The position numbers were made by a program, and so were the translations under genes. A stretch of DNA of 64,000 nt from Tabrizicola sp. (GTDB taxonomy: Bacteria; Pseudomonadota; Alphaproteobacteria; Rhodobacterales; Rhodobacteraceae): positions 26,777 through 90,776 of the forward strand of contig JALOTD010000001.1 in the NCBI GenBank assembly GCA_025458105.1. Reading direction: 5' to 3'. Within the stretch, counting starts at the first letter, position 1; the number at the start of each line of letters is the position of its first letter. This document shows positions 1-8,005 of the stretch, one piece after another. The notes below the pieces were generated by a model that was not told where the DNA came from, did no database searches, and was given only the letters and a program-made list of their open reading frames with translations.

Positions 1-356
1 CGGATCTTGTGGGTCGCGCCGTACCGAACGTCACCGACTGGCAGTATCTGAACCTGAACTACGTCACCAAGGCGCATATCAACCAGGACGACTGCATCAA
101 GTGCGGGCGCTGCTATGCGGCGTGTGAGGACACCAGCCACCAGGCCATCGCCATGTCGCCCGAGCGACTGTTCACGGTGAAGGACGAGGAATGCGTGGCC
201 TGCAACCTCTGCGTCAACGTCTGCCCGGTCGACAATTGCATTACCATGGTGCCGATGGCCAAGGGTACGGTCGATCCGCGCACTGGGCGCAAGGTCGGCG
301 ACTATGCCAACTGGACGACGCATCCGAACAACCCGTCGGTCCAAGCGGCGGAGTAA
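1..356 (+). CDS. preA: NAD-dependent dihydropyrimidine dehydrogenase Fe-S subunit PreA, C-terminal part
   Basis: Only the last ~118 codons are present; the reading frame is open to the left edge of the window, so the gene starts outside. The visible part is a ferredoxin-like tail with two 4Fe-4S motifs, CIKCGRCYAAC and CVACNLCVNVC. This fits the C-terminus of the PreA/PydA subunit that reduces uracil and thymine in the first step of reductive pyrimidine degradation (family knowledge). The downstream amidohydrolase and amidase genes for steps two and three support the call. Its stop overlaps the start of the next gene (TAATG), suggesting translational coupling. Confidence 0.85.
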   Translation, partial: DLVGRAVPNVTDWQYLNLNYVTKAHINQDDCIKCGRCYAACEDTSHQAIAMSPERLFTVKDEECVACNLCVNVCPVDNCITMVPMAKGTVDPRTGRKVGDYANWTTHPNNPSVQAAE

Positions 357-1024
357 TGCGGATCGTCGTTGCCGGGGCCTCGCGCGGGATCGGGGCGGCG
401 GTTGCGGGTCACTATGCCGGGCGGGGCGAGGAGGTCATCGCCCTGTCGCGGGGCGCAGTACCATACGGACGCTGGATGTCCATCGACCTTGCCGACGCCG
501 TTCAGATCGCCGCGCTTCCCGAACGGATCGGCGGTCCGGTCGACGCTCTGCTTTACACCGGCGGCATCTGGGAAGACGGAGCCTTCACCAAGGCCTACCG
601 CTTTGCCGCCAGCCCGCCGGAAGAGGCGCAGCGCGTGATCGCGGTCAATACGGTGGCCCCGATCCTACTGACCCAGGCGCTTCTTCCTCTCATGCCCTCC
701 GGGGCGCGGGTGGTCTTTGTCGGCTCCTTGACCGCGATGGACAACACGGCCTCGCCCGAAGTGGCAAACAGCGCCTCGAAATACGGTTTGCGCGGCGCAG
801 CACAGGCTTTGGCCAAGACGCTGCACCCGATGGGTATCGGGGTAGGGGTCATAAATCCCGGCAACGTGGCGACGGATGAGGTCCTCTCCGATATCTCTGA
901 GGGCCGGTTCCCGGATCAGGAAGCGATACCTCTGGCTGACCTGCTGGCCGCTTTCGACTTTGCCCTGGCCTTGTCGCCTGCAAGTGTAGCAACCGAGATC
1001 AACTTGGCGCAGATTCGCGTCTAG
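356..1024 (+). CDS. Short-chain dehydrogenase/reductase family protein lacking the catalytic tyrosine
   Basis: A 222-residue SDR with the Rossmann motif GASRGIG at residues 7-13 and a serine at about 124 (VGSLTA). At the place of the catalytic YxxxK motif the sequence reads NSASK (residues 138-142), so the lysine is kept but the tyrosine is asparagine. The NAG motif is also altered (YTGG). Activity as a normal SDR oxidoreductase is therefore doubtful; a structural or regulatory role, or altered chemistry, is possible. The start chosen is the ATG overlapping the preA stop, which indicates an operon. The substrate cannot be read from the sequence. Confidence 0.75.
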   Translation: MRIVVAGASRGIGAAVAGHYAGRGEEVIALSRGAVPYGRWMSIDLADAVQIAALPERIGGPVDALLYTGGIWEDGAFTKAYRFAASPPEEAQRVIAVNTVAPILLTQALLPLMPSGARVVFVGSLTAMDNTASPEVANSASKYGLRGAAQALAKTLHPMGIGVGVINPGNVATDEVLSDISEGRFPDQEAIPLADLLAAFDFALALSPASVATEINLAQIRV

Positions 1025-1040
1025 GGTCTAGGGTCTAGGG
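1020..1040. repeat. Three tandem copies of TCTAGGG
   Basis: A perfect 7-bp unit is repeated three times. The stop codon of the SDR gene lies in the first copy and the stop of the convergent gene on the minus strand lies in the last. It may have arisen by slippage; no function is evident. Confidence 0.8.
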
Positions 1041-1334
1041 CAGTGGCAGCGGGTTCACCCCTGCGGCGATCGAGGCGCGGATATATGCCTCACGCGCGGC
1101 ATCGGCGGCGGCGCGGGCGGCCGTGGCGGGGGTCTGATCCTCGTCATGGTCGGCCAGTTCGACCGCAACTTGCGCTGGCAATGTCGACGGTTGTGCCACG
1201 GCGTCGACGCGCTGCGTTGCAGTCACCGGCCGTGCGGTCTGAGCGGCGGGCGCAGTGGTCAGACGGTCTGGAGCAGGCTGTGAGATTGGTGCCGGCACCG
1301 GCACCTGCGACCGGACGGCGGTGACAGAATCCAT
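1035..1334 (-). CDS. Hypothetical Ala/Pro-rich small protein
   Basis: A 99-residue protein starting MDSVTAV, chosen because AGGAGAG lies at ribosome-binding distance upstream. It is rich in Ala, Pro, Val and Thr in its first half, and has a helical, alanine-rich C-terminal half with acidic residues (ADHDEDQ). No signal peptide, membrane segment or recognised domain is visible. It is convergent with the SDR gene and followed upstream by an unusually AT-rich spacer (about 1400-1500). Function unknown; such low-complexity proteins are easily over-predicted, though the good ribosome-binding site supports a real gene. Confidence 0.5.
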   Translation of the reverse strand: MDSVTAVRSQVPVPAPISQPAPDRLTTAPAAQTARPVTATQRVDAVAQPSTLPAQVAVELADHDEDQTPATAARAAADAAREAYIRASIAAGVNPLPLP

Positions 1335-1504
1335 GGCGACTCTCCTGATGTGATGTCCCCGACCCAAAGATACCGTAACGGGGCCCTAACGGGCATCCGG
1401 AAACTGCTTAAAATCCCAGAGATTGTTGGCACAGAAAAAGAATTAACATTTCTTCTTATATCATTGCCAAATCTATAAAAATCTAAAACACCTGCCGTGG
1501 ACAG

Positions 1505-2119
1505 TCACGGCTTCAAGAGGCGCGAAAAGAGCGTCTCCAGAAACCCTCCCGCCTCAGCGAAGGGGTCGTGCCCTGGCCCGAGGACAGCCCGCACCTGTAC
1601 ATCGAAGTCGGCATAATGCTGAGTCAGCGACCAGATCGAGAAAATGAGATGCACCGGGTCGACGCGTGCAATCCGACCCTGATCCATCCAGCCGGTCAGC
1701 ACGAAGGCCTTCTCGGCCACCAGTGACTTCAGGTCCCCCTCGATCGCTTCGCGCATCCGGGGAGCGCCTTGCAGAATTTCGTTGGCGAAAAGGCGGCTTT
1801 CGCGGGGGTAATCGCGCGCGAGGTCCAGCTTGCGGCGGACGTAGGCCAGGATCTCGGCAAGTGGCTCGCCATCCGGATGCATCGCGCGCAAGGGGTCAAG
1901 CCAGGTGTCAAGCAACCCGGTCAGAAGCGCCTTGTGCACTGCCTCTTTCGACGGGAAATAGTACAGCAGGTTCGGTTTCGACAGCCCTGCCACATCGGCA
2001 ATCTGGTCAAGGGTCGCGCCCCGGAAGCCGTGCAATGAGAAGACCTCAAGCGCCGCGTCCAGAATGACCTCGCGGTTCTTCTGCTGGATGCGGGAGCGGG
2101 GACGGGCTTTGGAGGGCAT
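1505..2119 (-). CDS. TetR-family regulator, RutR-like (pyrimidine locus, copy 1)
   Basis: A 204-residue TetR regulator. The N-terminal helix-turn-helix (about residues 15-60) contains the typical segment TLDQIADVAGLSKPNLLYYF. The C-terminal ligand domain with SIWSLTQHYADF matches the RutR (YcdC) type, which in E. coli senses uracil (family knowledge). The start MPSKARPRSR was preferred over the longer open frame because TetR proteins normally begin just before the HTH. It is a paralogue of the regulator at 3264-3911, so two related regulators flank the cupin and UPF0303 genes. The target is inferred to be the neighbouring pyrimidine genes. Confidence 0.82.
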   Translation of the reverse strand: MPSKARPRSRIQQKNREVILDAALEVFSLHGFRGATLDQIADVAGLSKPNLLYYFPSKEAVHKALLTGLLDTWLDPLRAMHPDGEPLAEILAYVRRKLDLARDYPRESRLFANEILQGAPRMREAIEGDLKSLVAEKAFVLTGWMDQGRIARVDPVHLIFSIWSLTQHYADFDVQVRAVLGPGHDPFAEAGGFLETLFSRLLKP

Positions 2120-2308
2120 ATGAAACCTGTGACCGGATAAGCGCCTTGGGAATAGCCCGCGGGCACCAGTCAGGTCAAACCCTTCGCGTCCAGCATTGAA
2201 TGAAGCGGCCCTTGCACGCAGGGACAAGGGCCGCGATGACGAACGGAGGAGCCGAAGCCGTGACACCGTGCAGACCCACGGCGTTGTCGGCAACTTTCTT
2301 GACGTCCC

Positions 2309-2395
2309 CTATTGCACCAGTTGCATCATGCCCCAAGGCAGGACAGTGACCGAGGCCACGATGATCAGCAAGGCGCGCTTCAATCCGACGAACAT
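2309..2395 (-). CDS. Possible 28-residue membrane peptide
   Basis: A short frame absent from the ORF track as a separate entry. It starts MFVGLKRALLIIVAS, is preceded by CAGGGAGATCAAG as a good Shine-Dalgarno sequence, and encodes one hydrophobic helix. It lies divergent from the cupin gene and upstream of the tetR gene. The amphipathic start followed by a continuous hydrophobic stretch is typical of small membrane proteins. It may be chance; comparison across relatives would decide. Confidence 0.4.
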   Translation of the reverse strand: MFVGLKRALLIIVASVTVLPWGMMQLVQ

Positions 2396-2461
2396 CTTGA
2401 TCTCCCTGAGAGTTTGCACTGAGAAAATAGGATTGGATCCGGTCCCTGCAAGGGGGGCAGG

Positions 2462-2764
2462 ATGACGCGCCCCCTGTGCACGGCGACCGTTCTGGTTGAC
2501 GATGACCGCGTCCGGGTGACCCGTTTCGATTTCCTCCCGGGTGCCGAGACCGGCTGGCACCGACACGGGCATGACTATGTCATTGCTGCGGTAACCGAGT
2601 GCACCATGATGCTGGAAGAACCGGGCGGCACGACCCGATCGGTTCTGGTCCCGTCGGGCACCGCCTATCGGCGCGATGAAGGGGTCGAGCACAACGTTAT
2701 CAATGGCGGCCACTCCCCGATGACCTTTGTCGAGGTTGAGCTGAAGACTGTCGGAACACCATAG
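2462..2764 (+). CDS. Small cupin-domain protein
   Basis: A 100-residue single-domain cupin. The metal-binding motif 1 is visible as GAETGWHRHGHDYV, and the later VEHNVINGG corresponds to motif 2, including a histidine. Single cupins bind a metal and may act as isomerases, dioxygenases or sensors; the substrate cannot be read from the sequence. It sits between the two TetR regulators and is therefore probably part of the pyrimidine regulon, but this is inferred from position only. Confidence 0.8.
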   Translation: MTRPLCTATVLVDDDRVRVTRFDFLPGAETGWHRHGHDYVIAAVTECTMMLEEPGGTTRSVLVPSGTAYRRDEGVEHNVINGGHSPMTFVEVELKTVGTP

Positions 2765-2801
2765 GTCAGGCAGGACCGGCCTTGGGGACCAGAATTTCGG
2801 G

Positions 2802-3254
2802 TCAGCCTGCCGATAAGACCCCAATTCCGCGCATCACCAGCTTGTGGTCCTCGACCTGGGGCAGGCCCGAGACTGTGGCGACGGCCACGATCCCAACGCC
2901 CTTGACGCGGATGGGCACCGCGCCGCCGCTGTCGGCATAATCGGTCAAGGGCAGACCGTGCCGGTCCAGGGTCTCGCCCTTGGTCTTGTTTCGCTGGCCA
3001 ATGAGCAGGGACGGCAGCTGGAACTTCAGCGCGGTGTTCGACTTGCGCCTTGCCCAAAGGTCGTTCAGCGGCGCTGAACCCGGCAGAGCGGCGTGGAACA
3101 GTGTCCGGTCGCCCGTGCGGATATTGATGACGACGGGCATCTTCTCTGCCAAGGCAAGGTCGCAAAGAATGTGCCCAAGGCGCATGGCTTCCGTCTCGTC
3201 GAACTTGGCCAGGTCAATACTGGCGAACTCGGCCTCAATGTCTTCGATCTGCAT
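2802..3254 (-). CDS. UPF0303 / HbpS-GlcG-like protein
   Basis: A 150-residue protein with features of the UPF0303 group of the HbpS/GlcG fold: an N-terminal region around RLGHILCDLALAEKMPVVINI, a central ARRKSNTALKF segment and a conserved ending YADSGGAVPIRVKGVGIVAVATVSGLPQ. Members of the wider fold bind heme or small ligands; the function of UPF0303 proteins is not established. It ends just after the cupin gene on the opposite strand and lies immediately downstream of the tetR gene at 3264-3911 with a 9-bp gap, so the two are likely co-transcribed. Confidence 0.75.
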   Translation of the reverse strand: MQIEDIEAEFASIDLAKFDETEAMRLGHILCDLALAEKMPVVINIRTGDRTLFHAALPGSAPLNDLWARRKSNTALKFQLPSLLIGQRNKTKGETLDRHGLPLTDYADSGGAVPIRVKGVGIVAVATVSGLPQVEDHKLVMRGIGVLSAG

Positions 3255-3263
3255 ATTCTGTCC

Positions 3264-3911
3264 CTAGATCGCCCCTATGCCTCGCAGGACCATGTCTTTC
3301 ACACTGGCCTTTGCGTCTCGCCATTCTTTGTCGGACAGCGGCCTACCGTCATTCAGCGTTTGGATCTGATGGCCGAAGTCCGCATAGTGCTGAGTCGTGG
3401 CCCAAAGCATGTACAGAAGGTGGCGCGGGTTGATCGGCGCCATCTTCCCCTCGTCGATCCAGCGCTGGATCACAGCGATCCGCCCGTCCGTCCAGTCGCG
3501 CAGCGTTGTCTCCAGATAGTCCTGGATCACCGGCGCGCCGTGCATCACCTCAGAGGCCCAGACCTTCGAGCCATGCGGGTGGGTGCGGCTGATGTCCATC
3601 TTGGCGTCGATATAGGCGCCGATGCCTTCCACCGGCCCCGGCGCATCGTCGAAGCTTGATGCCGCATCCAGCCAGATCTCGAAGATCTGCTGCACCACGC
3701 GGCGGTAAAGGTCTTCCTTGGTGGCGAAGTAATAGTGCAGGTTGGCCTTCGGCAGCCCCGCCATGTCGGCGATCAGCTGCATGGTCGCACCGCCGAACCC
3801 GGCCTCGGCAAAGACCTTTTCCGCCGCTTCCAGGATCGCCCGCTCGTTCTCGCGCCGGATATCCGTGCGACGGCCGGGCTTCAGGCGGGAAATCTGGGCA
3901 TCGCCGGACAT
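3264..3911 (-). CDS. TetR-family regulator, RutR-like (pyrimidine locus, copy 2)
   Basis: A 215-residue TetR protein with HTH segment ATMQLIADMAGLPKANLHYY near residues 42-61 and a RutR-type C-terminal domain (MLWATTQHYADFGHQI). It is divergent from the amidase gene. The shared intergenic region holds two near-palindromes close to the published E. coli RutR consensus (TTGACCA-NN-TGGTCAA), so it is the most likely local repressor of the divergent pyrimidine operon and of itself. This is inference; the effector may be uracil or a degradation intermediate. Confidence 0.85.
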   Translation of the reverse strand: MSGDAQISRLKPGRRTDIRRENERAILEAAEKVFAEAGFGGATMQLIADMAGLPKANLHYYFATKEDLYRRVVQQIFEIWLDAASSFDDAPGPVEGIGAYIDAKMDISRTHPHGSKVWASEVMHGAPVIQDYLETTLRDWTDGRIAVIQRWIDEGKMAPINPRHLLYMLWATTQHYADFGHQIQTLNDGRPLSDKEWRDAKASVKDMVLRGIGAI

Positions 3912-3928
3912 CGGTATCCTGATTTTTG

Positions 3929-3945
3929 TTGACCGTCTGGTCAGG
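3929..3945. promoter_or_regulatory. RutR-like operator, site 1
   Basis: TTGACCGTCTGGTCAGG is an inverted repeat (TGACC / GGTCA) in the divergent region between the tetR gene and the amidase gene. It matches the RutR half-sites TTGACC and GGTCA. Site 2 lies 34 bp away centre to centre, about three helical turns. Confidence 0.65.
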
Positions 3946-3962
3946 TTGTGGTCGCCTTCACC

Positions 3963-3979
3963 TTGACCATACGGTCAGG
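3963..3979. promoter_or_regulatory. RutR-like operator, site 2
   Basis: TTGACCATACGGTCAGG repeats the design of site 1, with the same first six and last seven bases. Two copies in one divergent promoter region suggest control of both transcripts by the adjacent TetR protein. Confidence 0.65.
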
Positions 3980-4031
3980 AAATGAGTCGCGGCAAGGGGC
4001 AGGATGGTCCCGCCGTTTCGGGGAGCAAGCG

Positions 4032-5282
4032 ATGCCAGCCACCGGGGATAACCTGCGGATCAATCTTGCGCGCCTGTGGGACAGCCTTGAGGAAATGGCC
4101 AAGATCGGCCCCGGCGTTGCAGGCGGCTGCAACCGGCAGACCCTGACCGATGCGGATGGTGAAGGCCGCCACCTGTTCCAGCGCTGGTGTCAGGCGGCGG
4201 GCATGTCGATGGGCGTCGACACCATGGGCAATATGTTCGCCACGCGCGCCGGGACGGACCCGTCGGCGCTGCCGGTCTACATGGGCTCGCATCTCGACAC
4301 CCAGCCGACGGGCGGGAAGTATGATGGCGTCCTCGGCGTCCTTGGCGCGCTGGAGGTGGTCCGGACGCTGAACGACATGGGCGTGAAGACCAGGCACCCG
4401 ATCGTGGTGACGAACTGGACGAACGAAGAGGGCGCGCGCTTTGCGCCGGCGATGCTCGCCAGCGGTGTCTTCGCGGGGATCCACACCGAAGAGTATGCCA
4501 AGTCCCGCAAGGACCTCGACGGCAAGGTCTTCGGCGAGGAGCTGGCCCGCATCGGCTGGGTCGGCGACGAAAAGGTCGGCGCGCGGAAGATGCATGCGAT
4601 GCTGGAACTCCACATCGAACAGGGCCCGATCCTCGAGGCCGAGGGCAAGGACATCGGCGTCGTGACCCATGGACAGGGCCTCTGGTGGCTGGAGATCACG
4701 CTGACCGGCAAGGACGCCCATACCGGATCGACCCCCATGAACATGCGGGTCAACGCGGGCCTCGGCATGGCGCGGATCACCGAACGCGTCCACCAGATCG
4801 CGATGAGCCACCAGCCGAACGCCGTGGGCGCGGTGGGGCAGGTGAAGGTCTTCCCAAACTCGCGCAACGTGATCCCGGGACGCGTGGTGTTCACGGTCGA
4901 CATCCGGTCGCCCGAACAGGCCAAGCTCGACGCGATGAAGGCCGAAGTCATCCGTGCCGCCCATGCGGTGGCGAAGGAGCTGGGGCTGGGGTGTGAGATC
5001 GAGGACGTGGGCCACTTCGACCCCGTCACCTTCGACCCCGGCCTCGTGAAGATCGTCCGGCAAAGCGCTGAAAAGCTGGGCTATTCCCACATGGATGTCG
5101 TCTCGGGCGCCGGCCACGACGCCTGCTGGATCAACCGCGTCGCCCCCACGGTGATGGTGATGTGCCCCTGCGTGGACGGGCTGTCGCACAACGAGGCCGA
5201 GAAGATCAGCCCCGAATGGGCGGCAGCGGGGACGGATGTGCTCCTGCACGCGGTGCTTGAGGTGGCGGAGGTGGTGGGGTGA
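4032..5282 (+). CDS. Zn-dependent M20-family beta-ureidopropionase / N-carbamoyl amino-acid amidohydrolase
   Basis: A 416-residue protein of the AmaB/HyuC type. The metal site is visible in GSHLDTQPTGGKYDGVLG and NWTNEEGARF, with later ligand segments LELHIEQGP and SGAGHDAC. The family hydrolyses N-carbamoyl-beta-alanine (third step of the reductive pyrimidine pathway) or N-carbamoyl amino acids. The pathway context favours the former. The start MPATGDN was chosen because GGGGAGC precedes it; the longer frame would run through operator site 2. It is the first gene of the rightward operon and probably controlled by the two RutR-like sites. Confidence 0.88.
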   Translation: MPATGDNLRINLARLWDSLEEMAKIGPGVAGGCNRQTLTDADGEGRHLFQRWCQAAGMSMGVDTMGNMFATRAGTDPSALPVYMGSHLDTQPTGGKYDGVLGVLGALEVVRTLNDMGVKTRHPIVVTNWTNEEGARFAPAMLASGVFAGIHTEEYAKSRKDLDGKVFGEELARIGWVGDEKVGARKMHAMLELHIEQGPILEAEGKDIGVVTHGQGLWWLEITLTGKDAHTGSTPMNMRVNAGLGMARITERVHQIAMSHQPNAVGAVGQVKVFPNSRNVIPGRVVFTVDIRSPEQAKLDAMKAEVIRAAHAVAKELGLGCEIEDVGHFDPVTFDPGLVKIVRQSAEKLGYSHMDVVSGAGHDACWINRVAPTVMVMCPCVDGLSHNEAEKISPEWAAAGTDVLLHAVLEVAEVVG

Positions 5283-5317
5283 TACCCGCAATTTCCCAGA
5301 ATCAAGAAGGTGGATGG

Positions 5318-5872
5318 ATGCCTATATCTTTCTTTAGGAAAGAACCTGCGCATTTCAAGAAATCGACTGCTGTCTACCTGCATCGGCTCGAAGATCGAGC
5401 GCTTGTCGCAACCCATATGTGGGACGAGTACGCCTCAGAGGTCGAAGGGGGTGTGTCGGAGGGTAGGATTTCGGATCGAGTTGCACTGGGTTCCATGATC
5501 GCCGAGGGGTTCGACTGTTGTTTCTTCGCCAAAAGACACCCGGAAGAATTGCGTAGGAAACCCACTGATTGGCCAGCTTTCAAGGCGTCTGGAGAAAAGA
5601 CAGTTCGACGGTTCGAGGAAAACTGGGTCCGCTACACTGTATCGTCCCTGATCGGGGCACCCCAAGCCATACTCATCTTTAGCCCGACGCTCCACGACGT
5701 AGGCTACCTCAGTCGTAGCATCAACTTACCATCCAAGAGACTTGCGAAGCAGGACTTTGAAACGGGGTCCCAGGTTGCGACGTTCCACCGTTACTTCCTG
5801 GCCGTCGAGCAAGTCCCGGTACCAAAAGAAGTCTCCCCTGAGTCTAGCGGCCACGAGAGGAAAAACTCATGA
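5318..5872 (+). CDS. Hypothetical protein inserted between the amidase and dihydropyrimidinase genes
   Basis: A 184-residue protein with no recognised domain, starting MPISFFRKE after AAGAAGGTGG. It is mixed charged and hydrophobic, with a possible buried segment VRYTVSSLIGAPQAILIFS, and a hydrophilic tail. There is no signal peptide. Base composition is visibly lower in GC than the flanking genes and codon choice is less biased, suggesting later acquisition. Its stop overlaps the hydA start (ATGA), so it is translated in the operon. A role in pyrimidine catabolism is not supported by anything except location. Confidence 0.6.
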   Translation: MPISFFRKEPAHFKKSTAVYLHRLEDRALVATHMWDEYASEVEGGVSEGRISDRVALGSMIAEGFDCCFFAKRHPEELRRKPTDWPAFKASGEKTVRRFEENWVRYTVSSLIGAPQAILIFSPTLHDVGYLSRSINLPSKRLAKQDFETGSQVATFHRYFLAVEQVPVPKEVSPESSGHERKNS

Positions 5873-7320
5873 CCACCATCATCAAGAACGGCACCGTCGT
5901 CACCGCCGACCTTACCTATAAGGCCGATGTGCGGGTGGAGAACGGGGTGATCACCGAGATCGGGCAGGGCCTCAAAGGCGGGACCGAGCTTGACGCGACC
6001 GGCTGCTATGTGATGCCCGGTGGGATCGACCCGCATACGCATCTGGAGATGCCCTTCATGGGCACCTACTCGGCGGATGATTTTGAAAGCGGCACGCGGG
6101 CGGCGCTGTCCGGCGGGACCACGATGGTCGTCGACTTCATCCTTCCCGGTCAGGGTCAGGACCTGATGGATGCGGCCAAGGCGTGGCACAACAAGTCCAC
6201 CCGCGCGACCTGCGATTACTCCTACCACATGGCCGTCACCTGGTGGGGCGAGAAGGTCTGGCAGGGGATCGAGGACTCGGCCAAGGCAGGGATCACCAGC
6301 TTCAAGCATTTCATGGCCTACAAGGGCGCCTTGATGGTGAACGACGACGAGCTTTTCAACTCCTTCCGCCGGGTGGGGGATGTGGGCGGTCTGGCGATGG
6401 TCCATGCCGAGAACGGCGATGTGGTGGCGGAACTGACGGCGAAGCTTCTGAAGGAAGGCAACACCGGCCCCGAGGGCCACGCCTATTCCCGCCCGCCGCA
6501 GGTGGAGGGCGAGGCCACCAACCGCGCGATCATGATCGCCGACATGGCGGGGGTGCCGCTGTATGTCGTCCACGTCAGTTGCGAGGACGCGCATGAGGCG
6601 ATCCGGCGCGCCCGCCAACAGGGCAAGCGCGTCTGGGGCGAGCCCTTGATCCAGCACCTGACGCTGGACGAAAGCGAATACTTCCACCCCGACTGGGACC
6701 ACGCCGCCCGCCGCGTGATGTCGCCGCCCTTCCGCAACAAGCAGCATCAGGACAGCCTCTGGGCGGGGCTGATGAGCGGGTCACTCTCGGTGGTCGCAAC
6801 GGACCATTGCAGCTTCACGACGGAACAGAAACGGTTCGGGTTGAAGGACTTCTCGAAGATCCCGAACGGCACGGGGGGGCTGGAGGACCGGATGCCGATG
6901 CTCTGGACCCACGGGGTGGGCACGGGCCGCCTGACGCCGAATGAATTCGTCGCCGTAACCTCAACCAATATCGCGAAAATCCTGAATTGCTACCCGAAGA
7001 AGGGGGCGGTTCTGGTGGGGGCGGATGCGGACCTGGTGGTCTGGGACCCGGAGAAGACGAAGACGATTACCTCCGGCAAGCAGCAGTCGAAGATCGACTA
7101 CAACGTCTTTGAAGGTCACACGGTCAAAGGCCTGCCACGCTTTACCCTGACCCGCGGCCATGTTGCCATCCACGACGGCGAGGTCCGGACCCAGGAAGGC
7201 CACGGCAAGTTCGTCGCCCGCGAGGCCCGCCCGGCCGTCAACCGCGCGCTGACCCAGTGGAAGGACCTGACCGCCCCGCGGCCCGTGGAGCGGACGGGCA
7301 TTCCGGCGACCGGGGTGTGA
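5869..7320 (+). CDS. hydA: Dihydropyrimidinase (D-hydantoinase)
   Basis: A 483-residue cyclic amidohydrolase. The binuclear zinc site is complete: HTH at residues 56-58 in GGIDPHTHLEMPF, the carboxylated lysine at 146 in TSFKHFMAYKG, histidines in VVHVSCEDAH, and aspartate in VATDHCSF. It opens dihydrouracil or dihydrothymine to the N-carbamoyl beta-amino acid, the second step of the pathway, upstream of the M20 amidase. Length is typical of bacterial dihydropyrimidinases. It overlaps the preceding gene by four bases. Confidence 0.95.
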   Translation: MTTIIKNGTVVTADLTYKADVRVENGVITEIGQGLKGGTELDATGCYVMPGGIDPHTHLEMPFMGTYSADDFESGTRAALSGGTTMVVDFILPGQGQDLMDAAKAWHNKSTRATCDYSYHMAVTWWGEKVWQGIEDSAKAGITSFKHFMAYKGALMVNDDELFNSFRRVGDVGGLAMVHAENGDVVAELTAKLLKEGNTGPEGHAYSRPPQVEGEATNRAIMIADMAGVPLYVVHVSCEDAHEAIRRARQQGKRVWGEPLIQHLTLDESEYFHPDWDHAARRVMSPPFRNKQHQDSLWAGLMSGSLSVVATDHCSFTTEQKRFGLKDFSKIPNGTGGLEDRMPMLWTHGVGTGRLTPNEFVAVTSTNIAKILNCYPKKGAVLVGADADLVVWDPEKTKTITSGKQQSKIDYNVFEGHTVKGLPRFTLTRGHVAIHDGEVRTQEGHGKFVAREARPAVNRALTQWKDLTAPRPVERTGIPATGV

Positions 7321-7323
7321 TCG

Positions 7324-7737
7324 GTGACAGTTGAGCAACGGGCGTTCCTGATCCGCGCGACCAAGCTCACTCTGGTGACAATCTTTGCCTATGCTTGTGC
7401 ATCCATGGTCGCTGGTATGGGCGTTTCCACTACAATCTCTGTACTTAGAGACCTGCCGCTGCATCTTTCGAGGGTGTTGGACATTCAATTGGCAGCCGTC
7501 GCTGGAGCGTTCGCGCTGCCGTTTGTGATGATCGCAAAATCTATCATGTTTCTTGGCGGCTCTGAGGGCGCCGTTAAACATGCAATTGCTGGGTTGGTCG
7601 TAGGACTGAGCGCGTCAGTCCTGTTCATCGGGCAAATTGAGCCCGCCATGAACCTTGGCTTCGCGCTAGCAGGGCTTCTGGCGTCCCTGACCTACCTTGG
7701 GGCAAGGAACCTTGGGCGCAGGGTCGTGCGATGGTAG
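7324..7737 (+). CDS. Hypothetical four-helix membrane protein
   Basis: A 137-residue protein with a GTG start three bases after hydA. Four hydrophobic segments are visible: TLVTIFAYACASMVAGM, AAVAGAFALPFVMIAKSIMF, AIAGLVVGLSASVLFI and LGFALAGLLASLTYLG. It ends in a positively charged tail (GARNLGRRVVRW). Like the gene at 5318 it has lower GC than its neighbours. It is not a known component of pyrimidine transport; the family is not recognised. Confidence 0.6.
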   Translation: MTVEQRAFLIRATKLTLVTIFAYACASMVAGMGVSTTISVLRDLPLHLSRVLDIQLAAVAGAFALPFVMIAKSIMFLGGSEGAVKHAIAGLVVGLSASVLFIGQIEPAMNLGFALAGLLASLTYLGARNLGRRVVRW

Positions 7738-7763
7738 ACGGTGTCCAGTATTCGGCGTCGCGC

Positions 7764-7901
7764 TCAGGGTTCTCCCGGCTCGGACTCCTCATCATCGGCG
7801 GGAGGACGGAAGGTGACCACGGGGGCACGGAAGTCGATGTCGTCCAGGTCCTCGGGCGCGGGGGCGAAGGCGAGGGTCGTCTGCAAGTCGCTGAAAAGCA
7901 T
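7764..7901 (-). CDS. Small acidic protein (45 residues)
   Basis: Starts MLFSDLQTTLAF after a strong CGGAGGA ribosome-binding site and ends in an acidic, proline-rich tail (PPADDEESEPGEP). The longer frame in the ORF track starts upstream without such a site. It lies antisense to the surrounding operon between the membrane protein and the ABC ATPase gene. Function unknown. Confidence 0.5.
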   Translation of the reverse strand: MLFSDLQTTLAFAPAPEDLDDIDFRAPVVTFRPPADDEESEPGEP

Positions 7902-8005
7902 GGCGGTCCTCCGGTTTCGGATGAGGTGGGGACGGGGCGCGGCGGGTACAAGGGTGGCACGGTGTCGCAACGGGAATGTGAAGGAATGTGGGCTTGAAGG
8001 ACACG

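Noticed and set aside
3975-5291. 438-residue minus-strand ORF opposite the amidase gene
   Set aside because: His/Asp/Arg-rich shadow of a high-GC gene; no domain and it overlaps a gene with clear zinc motifs.
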